Assembly: GCF_035222375.1 (NCBI RefSeq)
Contig: NW_026946363.1
Coordinates: forward strand, 6,758,001-6,822,000
From: Podospora pseudocomata
Lineage: Eukaryota > Ascomycota > Sordariomycetes > Sordariales > Podosporaceae
DNA length: 64,000 bases
Reading direction: 5' to 3'
The position numbers and the translations under genes were made by a program. Under the pieces are notes generated by a model. That model saw only the letters and a list, made by a program, of their open reading frames with translations, searched no databases and was not told the origin of the DNA. This document shows, one piece after another, positions 33,884 to 43,247 of this stretch (position 1 is its first letter; every line of letters begins with the position of its first letter).

Positions 33884-34329
33884 ACAGTACACACTCCAAC
33901 CAACAATAGCCCAACGATATGCCCAGGATCAGAATATCTGGGGCCGGCAACCAACTGAGCCCACCGGGGCTCAGCGGAGGCATCACGGCGACCACCACGA
34001 AGGCAGAACCAGGGTGCCGATACGGGTTGGTTGGGCAGGAGGGACTGAGGACCCATACGAGCTGCAAGAAGACTGCAGGACAGGAATCATATGTACCTAT
34101 TACTGGTGGAATCAGTGGCCAGGACGCCGAAGGAGGTGCCCGGCCAAGGCAGACAGATAAGACAGGTTCGAGGACCAGGGAGCTCAGAACGGTCCTGGGG
34201 ATCCGGAGGACTATAAGTAGGCCTTGCCTTTCCTACCCAAATGGCAAGGGGCAAGGACCTTGAGGCCATAACAGATTATTATACTGAGTTGAACTACCTG
34301 TTCCAAGCCGAGATACTCCCCTTGTCACA
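33852..34329 (+). repeat. solo LTR inserted in the NLR gene
   Basis: 478 bp, TGTCACACGGGCCC...CCCCTTGTCACA, flanked by perfect CTTAA duplications at 33847-33851 and 34330-34334. A TATA-like GACTATAAGTAGG lies near 34,210. It supplies the current stop codon of the NLR at 33,881. Confidence 0.92.
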
Positions 34330-34334
34330 CTTAA

Positions 34335-34429
34335 TGAAGGACTGTGCCCAGGCTCAGCAGCGACTATTTGGTGCAGAGCATCCATACACGCTGTTATCTT
34401 TGGCCACCATCGCCAAGTGGAGTAGCTAG
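34335..34429 (+). pseudogene. severed 3' end of the NLR gene
   Basis: Encodes the canonical end of fungal TPR-NLRs (KDCAQAQQRLFGAEHP... ending TIAKWSS, stop 34,427-34,429). It continues the frame broken at 33,852: the inserted length, LTR plus one duplication, is 483 bp, a multiple of three. It has no start codon or promoter context of its own. Confidence 0.88.
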
Positions 34430-34845
34430 AATATATTTCTTAGTTTTGTTATAACGGTATATTATAACTGGATCATGTGTTTTTAGTTTTACTTTTGCGA
34501 TACAAGTGCACGATTATGCAGGTATGTCACAGTTAACCCAACGGCAGGTCGCGCAGTATGTGGGGCGCAGGACGTCCCCAGCCAATCATTAGGAAAGTCA
34601 GGAGACAGCCAATTGGGGCCGGCCAGAAGTGCTATGGCGCCAAGACCCACGAGCACTCTGCAGGATGCAAGATGCTCGGGGTGATCGAAGGCATAGCACG
34701 ACGAGCACTTTGCAGGATGCAATGTGCTAGGAGTGATCGGGGCCATAGCACGCTTAGCACTTCACGGTCCCAAGGTCTATATATACGGAGGAACTAGCTG
34801 GCGTAGATAGATAGTTCCGCAGTATGTAATTTAAGCTTATATTTA

Positions 34846-36039
34846 ACGTGGTTTATAAGCGAAAGCGCCATATAAGCGAAAGCGCCACACTCCCTGCACC
34901 CACACTGCAAATACAAGAACAATTCCACCAAAACAGCTCAAAACAATTAAAATTACTTGGAATTATCTTCCTCAGACGTTTCTACAACTATCTGACATGT
35001 GCGCGCATTATGACCAGGCTCGCCGCAGTTGCCACAACGTCGCGCACGCGTCTCGGTCCTCGGCTTCCGACCACTACCTACCTGCGTTTCCTCCACTATC
35101 TGCGCCTCAACATCTCTCTGACCCTGCAAATCCTGTGCATCTTGTACAGAGAGTGATCCTCCTTGCCGAACACGTTGCTTTTTGGCCCTTCGGCGCTTGC
35201 TTAGTGCTTCATTTGCTGCTCGGAGACTCTGGTTCTCTACCTTCAATAATGCTAACTGATGCATTATCCTGTTCTCGTACCAAGAGGAGAGGTGATATTT
35301 CCCCTTGACAATGGTGAATGGTGGGATCGCCCAGCCAGTCGCATTGACACCCAAAATCACAGTTACCCATTCACGATTACCAGGCTGCTTTGATTTGGCC
35401 CTGCCATGTCGTTCGGAACTTGTAACAACCATTGCAGTTGAGATAATGCCCATCATAAACCCCGTCTCATCAAAGTTGTAGATGTCCACCTCCAGAATAC
35501 CATACTTCGCAATTGTGTTCCGTACAAGTGTAAACCAGCCGCCAATAACCTCTGGATCTTCGCATAGGGCCCTTTGGTAGTCGTACTTCCGATTAAAACG
35601 CGTAGTGAGTTCTGGTTGCCGTTTAACAAAGTTGTGCGCCCAGAGCGCGCCGACGCGTCCCGCATCGCGTTCGGCAAGCAATCGGTTGGCCATATCTTCC
35701 ACACCAGACAAGGGAGGAGGAAATCCTTTCAAATCTAGGTCGATAATATATTGAATAATAACAGACTCTTCTAGAGTAGTCAGCTTCCGCGAGTTGGCTG
35801 AAATATCGCGTCGTGATGGCTGACCCTACTTGCGGCGACCCAGCTTCCGATGATCGACAGAATAGATCTTTGCTGCAGCTCTTAGGCTTAGTTTCGGGTC
35901 ATTCTTCATCGCTTCGAGGGCCAAGATTATGCTACTTTCATCGTTTTTTTGAGGCATGTTTAGTTGTAGAGAAGGAGGATGAAGAAGGGAGATGTTACGT
36001 GTGGATCAATTGCGTGGCGCTTTCGCTTATAAACCACGT
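34846..36039 (-). mobile_element. Fot1/pogo-like Tc1-mariner element, internally deleted
   Basis: Terminal inverted repeats of about 25 bp, starting ACGTGGTTTATAAGCGAAAG (34,846-34,870 and inverted at 36,015-36,039), are flanked by TA on both sides (34,844-34,845; 36,040-36,041), the Tc1-mariner target duplication. The left end carries a second tandem copy of TATAAGCGAAAGCGCCA. Total 1,194 bp against about 2 kb for autonomous relatives. Confidence 0.9.
34953..35957 (-). pseudogene. Fot1/pogo-type transposase, deleted and stopped
   Basis: Starts MPQKNDESSIILALEAMKND, a psq-type helix-turn-helix. A TAG at 35,828-35,826 interrupts the frame after RKLGRRK. The CENP-B-like HTH (LWAHNFVKRQPEL) and the first catalytic Asp (YNFDETGFMMG) follow. 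After FTIVKGKYHLSSWYENR the protein jumps to the C-terminal coiled region and a CCHC knuckle (CGNCGEPGHNARTC). The block with the second and third catalytic acidic residues is gone, so it is inactive. Confidence 0.87.
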
Positions 36040-36202
36040 TACGGTATTTTATATTTACATTAAGATATCTTATTATATACCATTTAGCTACACCGAACTA
36101 GGATTGTTCAGAAGTACCTTTAACTAGTATTCTTTTTAAAGGTTTTGGATAGGGGTTCGTTATACGTTATATATTTACTTTAACTCTATTACGGATAAGT
36201 TA

Positions 36203-36249
36203 AAGGCGTTGTTACGCCCCAAGCGTAATACCCCCGTACAGGAACCACT
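36203..36249 (-). repeat. S repeat, inverted copy
   Basis: Reads GTTACGCCCCAAGCGTAATA...GGAACCACT on the plus strand, the reverse complement of 27,897-27,938. It abuts LTR copy B. Confidence 0.7.
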
Positions 36250-36691
36250 TGTGACGAACCCCTGTACAGAACCTCTGAAAGGGATACGGGTTGAAGGTAA
36301 CTTCTGACAATTGGTTCGGTGCAGCTAGACAGTGCACAACAGGATGTCTCAATGTAAACACAAGATACCGTGATTACAAGTGTGAGTTGCATACTGCGGA
36401 ACTGTCTATCTACACCAGCCAGTTCCTCCGTATATATAGACCTTGGGACCGTGAAGTGCTCATCCTGCTATGGCCCCGATCACTCCTAGCACATTGCATC
36501 CTGCAGAGTGCTCGTCGTGCTATGCGTTCGATCACCCCGAGCATCTTGCATCCTGCAGAGTGCTCGTGGGTCTTGGCGTCATAGCACTTCTGGCCAGCCC
36601 CAATTGGCTGTCTCCTGACTTTCCTAATGATTAGCTGGGGACGTCCTGCGCCCCATATACTGCGCGGCCTGCCGTTGGGTTAGCTGTGACA
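36250..36691 (-). repeat. LTR-like copy B, inverted, inserted in a regulator gene
   Basis: 442 bp, TGTGACGAACCCC...AGCTGTGACA on the plus strand. Tail-to-tail with copy A. Sequence right of it is coding DNA of a transcription-factor gene, which ends abruptly here. The 5-bp flanks (CCACT, ACCAG) do not match. Confidence 0.8.
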
Positions 36692-38684
36692 ACCAGGCCC
36701 CGAGGAGAATCTGATTCGTGGTTTCGGATGCCTTGAGGAGCTCTTTGCTGATGTGGAGCACATCTCCTGCTGCCTTGACCAGATCAGAAAGAATTGTTGC
36801 TCCACAGCTGTGAAGCCACCGGGAAGTGTGCTCGTGTGAAGATGACTCCGAGCCTGTTGTATCAAGGAACAGGTTGATGACGGGTCTCATCGCTAGTATA
36901 CGTATCCCGAGGTAACGGAGAGAGAGAAGAACCCTGAGACGCGTGCTCTTCAACATCAGTGGAGCAACAGCGTCGATTGTATCGTGACAGGTCATGATCT
37001 TGAGGTTGGAAGGGAGCGTATCTTGCCATTGAGCCAATCCAAAGCAAACTTTTGTCGTTTGCTCAGGAATTTGGCTTGGTTCTGGATTCGGGTTTGAGCC
37101 AAGATTATTGTCGTAAAGGCGCTCAAGGATGTCACCCATCAGATGTGTTACTGACCTGGCTCTAATGTTAACAGAGAAGTACTAAAGCTCAAGGAAGGAA
37201 AGATCTCTCGCATTAAAGAGTCAATGTATGCTATACTTGATCTTATCACACTGCTGGAGACGTTGCTGAATGCAATTCGGGCTCCCGGTTTGGGATTGAC
37301 ATGTGCCAGTAGTATGAGCGGCGGCCGGCCCTATGTGACGCTCAGCCAACTGCCACGATGTTAGCTCACTGAGAAAAAAGACTTACATTGCCTGAGTCAC
37401 GTACCAGTCATTCATGACACACCAATACCATTGCCTTCTTCGAATCTCAGCGTCCAACGGAGAAAGACGTTGACATCCCGTGACGTGGAGTCCCAGTTGA
37501 TACGAGCCCTTGACGGACAGGCTGTGGAATGTCCATGCAAGAGAGGAGTAACTGGTGCCTTCGAGATAGATCACCATCAACAGAAACAATTGGACTACGC
37601 AATGTGTAAGTAGGCTCTCCGCGTTGAAGATATGGGCGAAAGAAACCGTACCTAATTCCAGAGAGGGATTACCCAGCATGTATGGTTTACCAACTCTAGT
37701 GCTCGCTGAAAGCACATGTCTGACAGTGCAGCTCGATCTTGGGGTGGTGATCTGACACCGACCACATTGGAAGCTAGTGCGAAAACCATATTGATAATCC
37801 CAAGCTAGGGTTTTGACAGCTTTTCTGGGCTCTCTGATTTGGCAATAAACCACATCGAACGAAATCTATCTTCGTGAATACACGGCAGCATTAGATTGAC
37901 GGTGTTGAAGTAGAGATGTAGGAGCTGCTCAGACTGTTCCAGAGCTGGGAGGACATAGACATCCACAGCCCTCTTCTGCAAAGTGTTATTTCCTCTCATG
38001 ATCGGCCGACTTGATACGAATGTGCCTGAACGGGTTCGCCTAGCTTGGTGGCCCGAGGAACTGTCCCGAAACTTGGTGGGCCCTCCTAGCGCACGCATGA
38101 TGAAGCGGAGAAACGCAACATTTGAAGACGGTCCTGGTAGGAAATGCCCAATCACCATGGCCGAGAACAGGACCCTTTATGGTTATTCTTACCAATGTAC
38201 TCCTGTTCCGCTGAATCTTCCCGAAGTGACACAGCCCCCATTCCGTCCACAACGTCACCCTCATCTTCGATAAGACTCGTCCCCGGTGTGCTCGCATCGC
38301 ATTAAGACTTCGATCGTCCAGTCTACTCGCGGAGGGAGATGTCGCCTGCAATGTTTCGTTCTGTCTGCCCTTCTCCTGCAGTGCAGCAAGCTGTTGCTCC
38401 AATACACGGAGCCTCTCTTCTAGCTGGCTGACATCTTTGTCCTGAGCGGGCTTGTAAGAAGGGTCGTCGTACTCGCAGACCAAGCCCACATCACGACAGG
38501 TGGAGCAAGGAAGGCGACCGTCGCATCTAGACTTGCGAGTTCTGCATGTCTTGTAGGCAACTGAGATTCTGGTGCGTTTTCGTATTTTGGGCTGGGCTGA
38601 CTGTTCTGCTTCATCCGTGACATTGAGATTACTGACTGGGGTAGTGAACAACCAGGGTGGCTGCGTGAGGCCATTGTTGGCCAT
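36692..38684 (-). pseudogene. Zn2Cys6 transcription factor, damaged and truncated
   Basis: From the ATG at 38,684 the minus strand gives a Zn2Cys6 cluster AYKTCRTRKSRCDGRLPCSTC...C in which the first of six Cys is Tyr (TGC to TAC, a change expected from RIP). A coiled linker follows (LEERLRVLEQQLAALQEK). A frame change of one base near 38,300 precedes the DGMGAV block and GPSSNVAFLRFIMRALG. The fungal-specific regulatory domain continues in several exons (LYFNTVNLMLPCIHEDRF; NMVFALASNVVG-type; LHVTGCQRLSPLDAEIRRRQWY; LLSLRYLGIRILAMRPVIN). Coding ends at LTR copy B, removing the C-terminus. Loss of a zinc ligand, a frameshift and truncation together mark a pseudogene. Confidence 0.75.
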
Positions 38685-39120
38685 GATGCTGTGGGCGACG
38701 AGGTGAGGAAAGGTTCTTGATCCAATCAGAAGGACAGGATCAAAATGAGTAATGAGAAAGAGGAGATGTAAACAAGCTTTCCCCGTGGGGTTTGATGTTG
38801 CGGGGTACTTTGACTGCAAGCTCCATCGGCTCAACAGAAGGCATCCCTGCTCCACTGGCTTTCTCTCCAACCATGATCTCTAGTCGTTGTTTCTCTAACA
38901 GACCTATCTAAGATAACTTCGAAATATCAATGGCCCAACTCGAGCAAGCCCATGCTCTAGACATGCGTCGATGTGGCAGTCTTGCTGCCTTCTGGATCTC
39001 GAGGTCAGAGGTAAAAGTGGGGCATTCAGGGGTAATGTTTTCCGAGCCACACTGCACCTCCATCCAGCCCAGCACATCTCAGACAAAGTAGCTGGTACCA
39101 ATGAGCATATAACGTAGCTC
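38685..39120. other. intergenic
   Basis: Former promoter side of the regulator pseudogene; no gene seen. Confidence 0.4.
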
Positions 39121-39368
39121 AGGATGCTTTTTAATATGTTGCAAGGCCTCTTAATGAGATCTGATGACTTCTCAAGGCATCCTGACTATCTTTCAGGGCC
39201 TAGTGACTGCTTTTACGCCCTGGTGGTTGCTTTTTACAGCCTCTTAATTGCTTTTTCAAGACTTGTTGATTATATTATGAGGCCGGATAGTTTATCACTT
39301 GAGGCCGGATAGTTTATCACTTGAGGCCTGTTGACTATTATTTGATGCCTGTTGAATATCTTTTACCT
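39121..39368 (+). repeat. ~22-bp GGCCT minisatellite array, left
   Basis: About ten units of 22 bp with consensus near GGCCTGTTGACTATCTTTTA. Two adjacent units are identical (GAGGCCGGATAGTTTATCAC...). It ends 170 bases before the carotenoid-oxygenase gene stop. Confidence 0.8.
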
Positions 39369-39537
39369 TATCCGCGGCATAGTAGCATTATCTTGAATCA
39401 CATGCAGTTATAGAAGCAGTTATGTCTTAACTTATTTTTGAGTATCAATCTTTGTATCCAGAACATTCTATACAGGATTCGCGAATCTCTTCTACTACCT
39501 AGGCACTTTATAGGCTAAAAAGCATCATGTTTCCACA

Positions 39538-41161
39538 TCATGGTTTATCATTGTCTACCCAGTTCCCATGCAACCCTTGCCTCAACCGCACGGGCAACAA
39601 GATGACAGCTTGCGCTTTGGTAAAGTTCTTCGTGTCAAGCAAGTGTAGCTCACTCGACATCGTGGCGTAGTTGTTTACAAGCGCAAGCAAATACCCATCT
39701 CCTTCCTCACCAGACCCCCGACGGGGAATGAATACTGGCTCCTGAACCATGTGTGTTCGTCCAGGGAAATACACTTCCACCTTACGAGTTTGGAGGTCAA
39801 GATGTCCCAGCGAGTTATACAGAGGGTATCCCCCGCCGAGCTGGTGGGCAATCCCTGGGAAGTCGGTCCCCAACGCCGGATTCAACATGTCGTAGAAGCA
39901 GTGCCTGTATGGTTGAGTGGCAAATCGGTCGTCGATTCGGTAAAACTCCGAGTTGTCCTCTTGAAGCACCTCTGGGTCGGCAAGATGGAGGTTTGAAGAC
40001 TTTGGATCAATCACAAAACGCTTCAACTGGGAGACAATTGAACTTGGCTCCGGGGCATTCCCCTGGGCATCCGGCCACCAAAAGAAGACGTTCTTGTCAC
40101 TGAGCGCAATGTCCATGATGAGATTGCCCGATGAGTCCTCGAAGGCGTTGCTAACGTGGCCGGGGAATGAGTTGCGGTATTGAAACCACTGACATGGATA
40201 TTAGCGACGTCCCATAACTTTGGAGAAGATGTTTGCCAAAGTCGCTCACCTTAACATCTTCCGGCTTCGCGCCTGTTCGAGGCAAAACGCCGACATAAAA
40301 CGGTGTCTCGGGGCTCCACTGCCAGTGCTCGCCCCCCTGCTTCAGCCTCTCGAGATCACAAACCTGCGGCATGATGGGGAAGAGCACAAAGTTTTCAGTC
40401 ACAGCAAAGTCGTGAATCATTCCCACAACTGGCGCAACGAGCCACACCACCTCGAGGAACTTGCCATCAGGAGCTACTCGGTAATAGCACACATCAGGCG
40501 TCCCATCTCCTTTGGCCTCATACCCAAAGCAAATCATCTCGCCCGTCTTGGGGTCGAACTTGGGATGGGCTGTGAACGTCAAACTGGGAAGCTGCCCATC
40601 AAAAGTGTGCAGGCCCAAGGTCTCGAGGGTTTCTGGGTCCAATGCGTACGGCGGGGCGTCTTCCTTGAGGGCGAGCAGCTTGCCGTTGAAGTGGATGACG
40701 TTGGTGTTGGCTGTGGTGCGGACTTTGAACTCGACCGCATCGGTGTACTTGTTGCGGTACTTTCCCAACAGGGCCCGCTTGGCCTCGCGTTCTCGTTTCA
40801 GCTTCTCAGTCTGGACATATTTTTGCTTGAAAGAGACTTTGCCGTCGTTGATCCGGAAAGCGCTGATGGAGCCATCTCCGTTGAACCACTATGGCGGATG
40901 ATGAGCTTCTTGACCTCGGGCAAAATATGGAGCACTTACTGGGTCATCTTGGATGAAAGGAGGCAGCTGGGGATCTGGCATGACACGGTAAAACGTACCG
41001 TCAATGTCATCTGGAATTGCCCCATGGACCTCCAGGTGTGAAACCTCGCCTTCAAGGCGGCATGGCTTCATAAACCCAGAGAACTGAGGGCGATCGGGAA
41101 AGTGAGTTGGTGCTTGTGCTGCCATGACTACGGTTGTCTGAGGCGAGGTGGAAGAGGTCAT
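39538..41161 (-). CDS. cao-1: CAO-1-like stilbene-cleaving carotenoid oxygenase
   Basis: Three exons, 41161-40940, 40888-40250 and 40188-39538, 503 residues. The closest known type is Neurospora CAO-1, an RPE65-family dioxygenase that cleaves the central double bond of resveratrol and piceatannol to two hydroxybenzaldehydes. Shared blocks include GTFYRVMPDPQLP, WFNGDGSISAF, LLGKYRNKYTDAVEFK and SLTFTAHPKFDPKTGEM. The four iron-binding His fall at 182 (TAHPKF), 233 (MIHDFAV), 298 (PGHVSNAF) and 494 (LHGNWVD), with the spacing of CAO-1. No signal peptide, so cytosolic. It shares a 358-bp divergent promoter with the vanillyl-alcohol-oxidase-like gene. An internal ATG 12 codons in (MAAQAP) is an alternative start. 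The symbol is by similarity. Confidence 0.88.
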
Positions 41162-41519
41162 CGTAGGAGATCTAAATACTCTCCCGTCTTGGACGTTACC
41201 CCGATCCGGGGAGACATGAAGGCTTGCTCCCCGTTCCCCGGTTCTTTCCCGGATTTTATGCATTCTGATGTGTCGGGGGGGTGCTAGCAGATCTTGGCAA
41301 CCTGGAGAAAGTGGGTTTCCCTGGAATCTGGGGCTCAAAATGGGTGGAGCTTGCCCCGATGTTCCCCGATCAAACACACCTCAGACCAACAAACTGTGCT
41401 GTGATTATGCAGACGAACCAAATATCAAGTACAAAAGAAATGGTCGCGATACCGCGGAAATCTTCGCTCATCATGTCGTTCCGGAATCTGTCTTACTCAT
41501 TTTCCCCTCCACCGCCGTC
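41162..41519. promoter_or_regulatory. divergent promoter of the oxygenase and VAO-like genes
   Basis: 358 bases separate the two start codons. No sure TATA box on either side. Several CCCGATC/GATCGGGG-type words occur (for example TTACCCCGATCCGGGG near 41,200 and CCCCGATCAAAC near 41,363), which could be a shared regulator site. Confidence 0.55.
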
Positions 41520-43247
41520 ATGCCGCCAACAATTTCTTTGACGCCTGCCACGCTGAAAGCCTTTTTTGATGAACTTGCCCTTCTTATCGGTGAGGACAAT
41601 GTCTCACGAGATCACTCAAGTGGTGCCTTGACAGGTGTGGCAACTTCCCTAGCGAGACGACATCTTCCATACTGACAAGAAGAACAGGAGCTCTGGGGCA
41701 AACCACATACGGCGATGCATTCTCAAAAGCCGACACAAATCTTCCAGCGGGTGCTGTGCGACCCGAAACCGTCCAGGAAGTTCAGGAAATTGTCAAGCTC
41801 GCCAACAAGCACCAGGTCTATCTTTGGACAGTATCAAGAGGCAAGAACCTTGGCTACGGTGGTACTGGACCCGTCGTCAAAGGGACCGTGGTGCTGGACC
41901 TGCATCGCATGACCCAGATTATCGAAATCAATGAGGAGTATGGCTATGCCATCGTGGAGCCTGGAGTATCATTTTTCGACCTCTATGAAGAGATCCAGAG
42001 GAGGGGACTGAAGCTTTGGCCTTCGGTTCCTGCGATCGGCTGGGGCTCCGTCGTGGGCAACACCCTCGACCGAGGATTTGGCTACACGCCCAATGGCGAG
42101 CATTCACAGTCTCAGTGTGGCATGGAGGTTGTGTTGCCAGATGGGACTCTCCTTCGCACTGGCTCTGGAGCGATGTCCGATAACGCCACGTGGGCGCTGT
42201 ACAAAGGGTAAGTCTTTACATTGCCTCGCTGTCCTCTTCGCCATCAACGATACTGACACGACTCCTCACAGCGGCTTCGGCCCCAGTCTGGACGGCTTGT
42301 TCTATCAGTCAAACCTCGGAATTGTTACCAAGATCGGAATCCACATCACCCCTGCCCCCGAAGCCTACGCCACTGTCGAAGTCGATGTACCGCTCGAGTC
42401 AGACCTCATCCCCTTGGTCGGCACCCTCTCCGATCTCATGCGACGCTCCATCATTCTCAACAGTCCCTCCATAGCCAACATCTTCCGCATCGCCCTCACC
42501 TCTGAGAAGCCCGAAGTCCTCAGTCAGATTGGTCCCTACATGAAGGCAGACTCGTGCGTGCCCTACGACCTCCTCGAGAAGATTCGGATTGAGGAGAGGT
42601 GGGGTTTCTGGCGGGCGTATTTCTCGCTCTACGGCTCAGTGGAAATGCTTTCCGCGCTCAAAGCAACAGTAGAGCGTGCCTTCAGACAAGCCGTCCCCGG
42701 TGTGCAGTTTAAATATCGCGAATGGGCCGGATTGCCTGGTGCTGCCATCTCGGCCGCGGAGGATATCAAGACCGAGGTGGTTCCTCACAGCGGTATCCCA
42801 ACCGTGGAACCTTTGGGGATTGTTGACTCGAGAGGTGAACGGGGCGGTGGGCATATCTGTTTCAGCCCGGTGATACCGCCTTCGGGCAGGGAGCTGTACG
42901 ATTGGTACCTCGCGGCCAAGAAGAGGACCGCGGACGCCAAGTTTGACTTCTTTGCCGACTTTCATGTCTACCCTCGATATGTCATTGCTATTGATCTGGT
43001 AATTTACACGATGGGTGAGGAGCAGAGGCTGCATGAGCTGTACAAACAGTTGCTGCACGACGCGGGAGAGCGGAGGTTCATGGAGTATAGAACTCACGTG
43101 GGGTATATGGACACAGTCGCCTCGAAGCTCGATTTCAATGACTTCGCTTTTGGGAAGTTTGTCCAGACACTCAAGGATACGTTTGATCCAAACGGAGTAC
43201 TTTCGCCGGGAAAGTCAGGAATCTGGGTGACGGGACAGAATATGTAG
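41520..43247 (+). CDS. vanillyl-alcohol-oxidase-like FAD enzyme
   Basis: Three exons, 41520-41634, 41688-42207 and 42272-43247, 536 residues, close to the 560 of Penicillium VAO. The PCMH FAD-binding domain shows SRGKNLGYGGTGP (Tyr95, matching VAO Tyr108), VVEPGVSFFDLYEEIQ, GWGSVVGNTLDRGFGYTPNG (Tyr matching VAO Tyr187) and GFGPSLDGLFYQSNLGIVTK. The C-terminal cap ends FDPNGVLSPGKSGIW. VAO oxidises 4-alkylphenols such as 4-(methoxymethyl)phenol, giving 4-hydroxybenzaldehyde and methanol. Two differences stand out by eye: the residue at VAO Asp170 looks like Ala (VPAIGWG), and the His that binds FAD covalently (VAO His422) has no counterpart. Substrate may therefore differ. No peroxisomal C-terminal signal (ends GQNM). 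Confidence 0.85.

Larger units (their letters stand above)
34525..36164 (+). repeat. LTR-like copy A, split by a transposon
   Basis: 34,525-34,845 and 36,040-36,164 together match the reverse complement of copy B (36,250-36,691). The first part is nearly identical to B, while the second part is heavily T/A-converted (for example GTTCGTTATA for GTTCGTCACA). The Fot1-like element sits between. Confidence 0.8.

Noticed and set aside
32821-33909. Long Gly/Arg/Asp-rich frames on both strands over the TPR region (for example 33,184-33,909 plus)
   Set aside because: They are shadows of the 126-bp repeats in other frames; length comes from repetition, not from selection.
27897-36249. Calling the NLR block a Starship or other giant cargo element
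   Set aside because: No tyrosine-recombinase captain gene is seen and the S repeats could be LTR-related; reported only as a structural observation.
39121-39368. 22-bp array considered as CRISPR or centromeric satellite
   Set aside because: Units are contiguous and degenerate with no unique spacers, and arrays are far too short for a centromere.
40220-41041. 273-codon plus-strand frame over the carotenoid oxygenase
   Set aside because: Antisense of the oxygenase exons and spans its introns; no domain.
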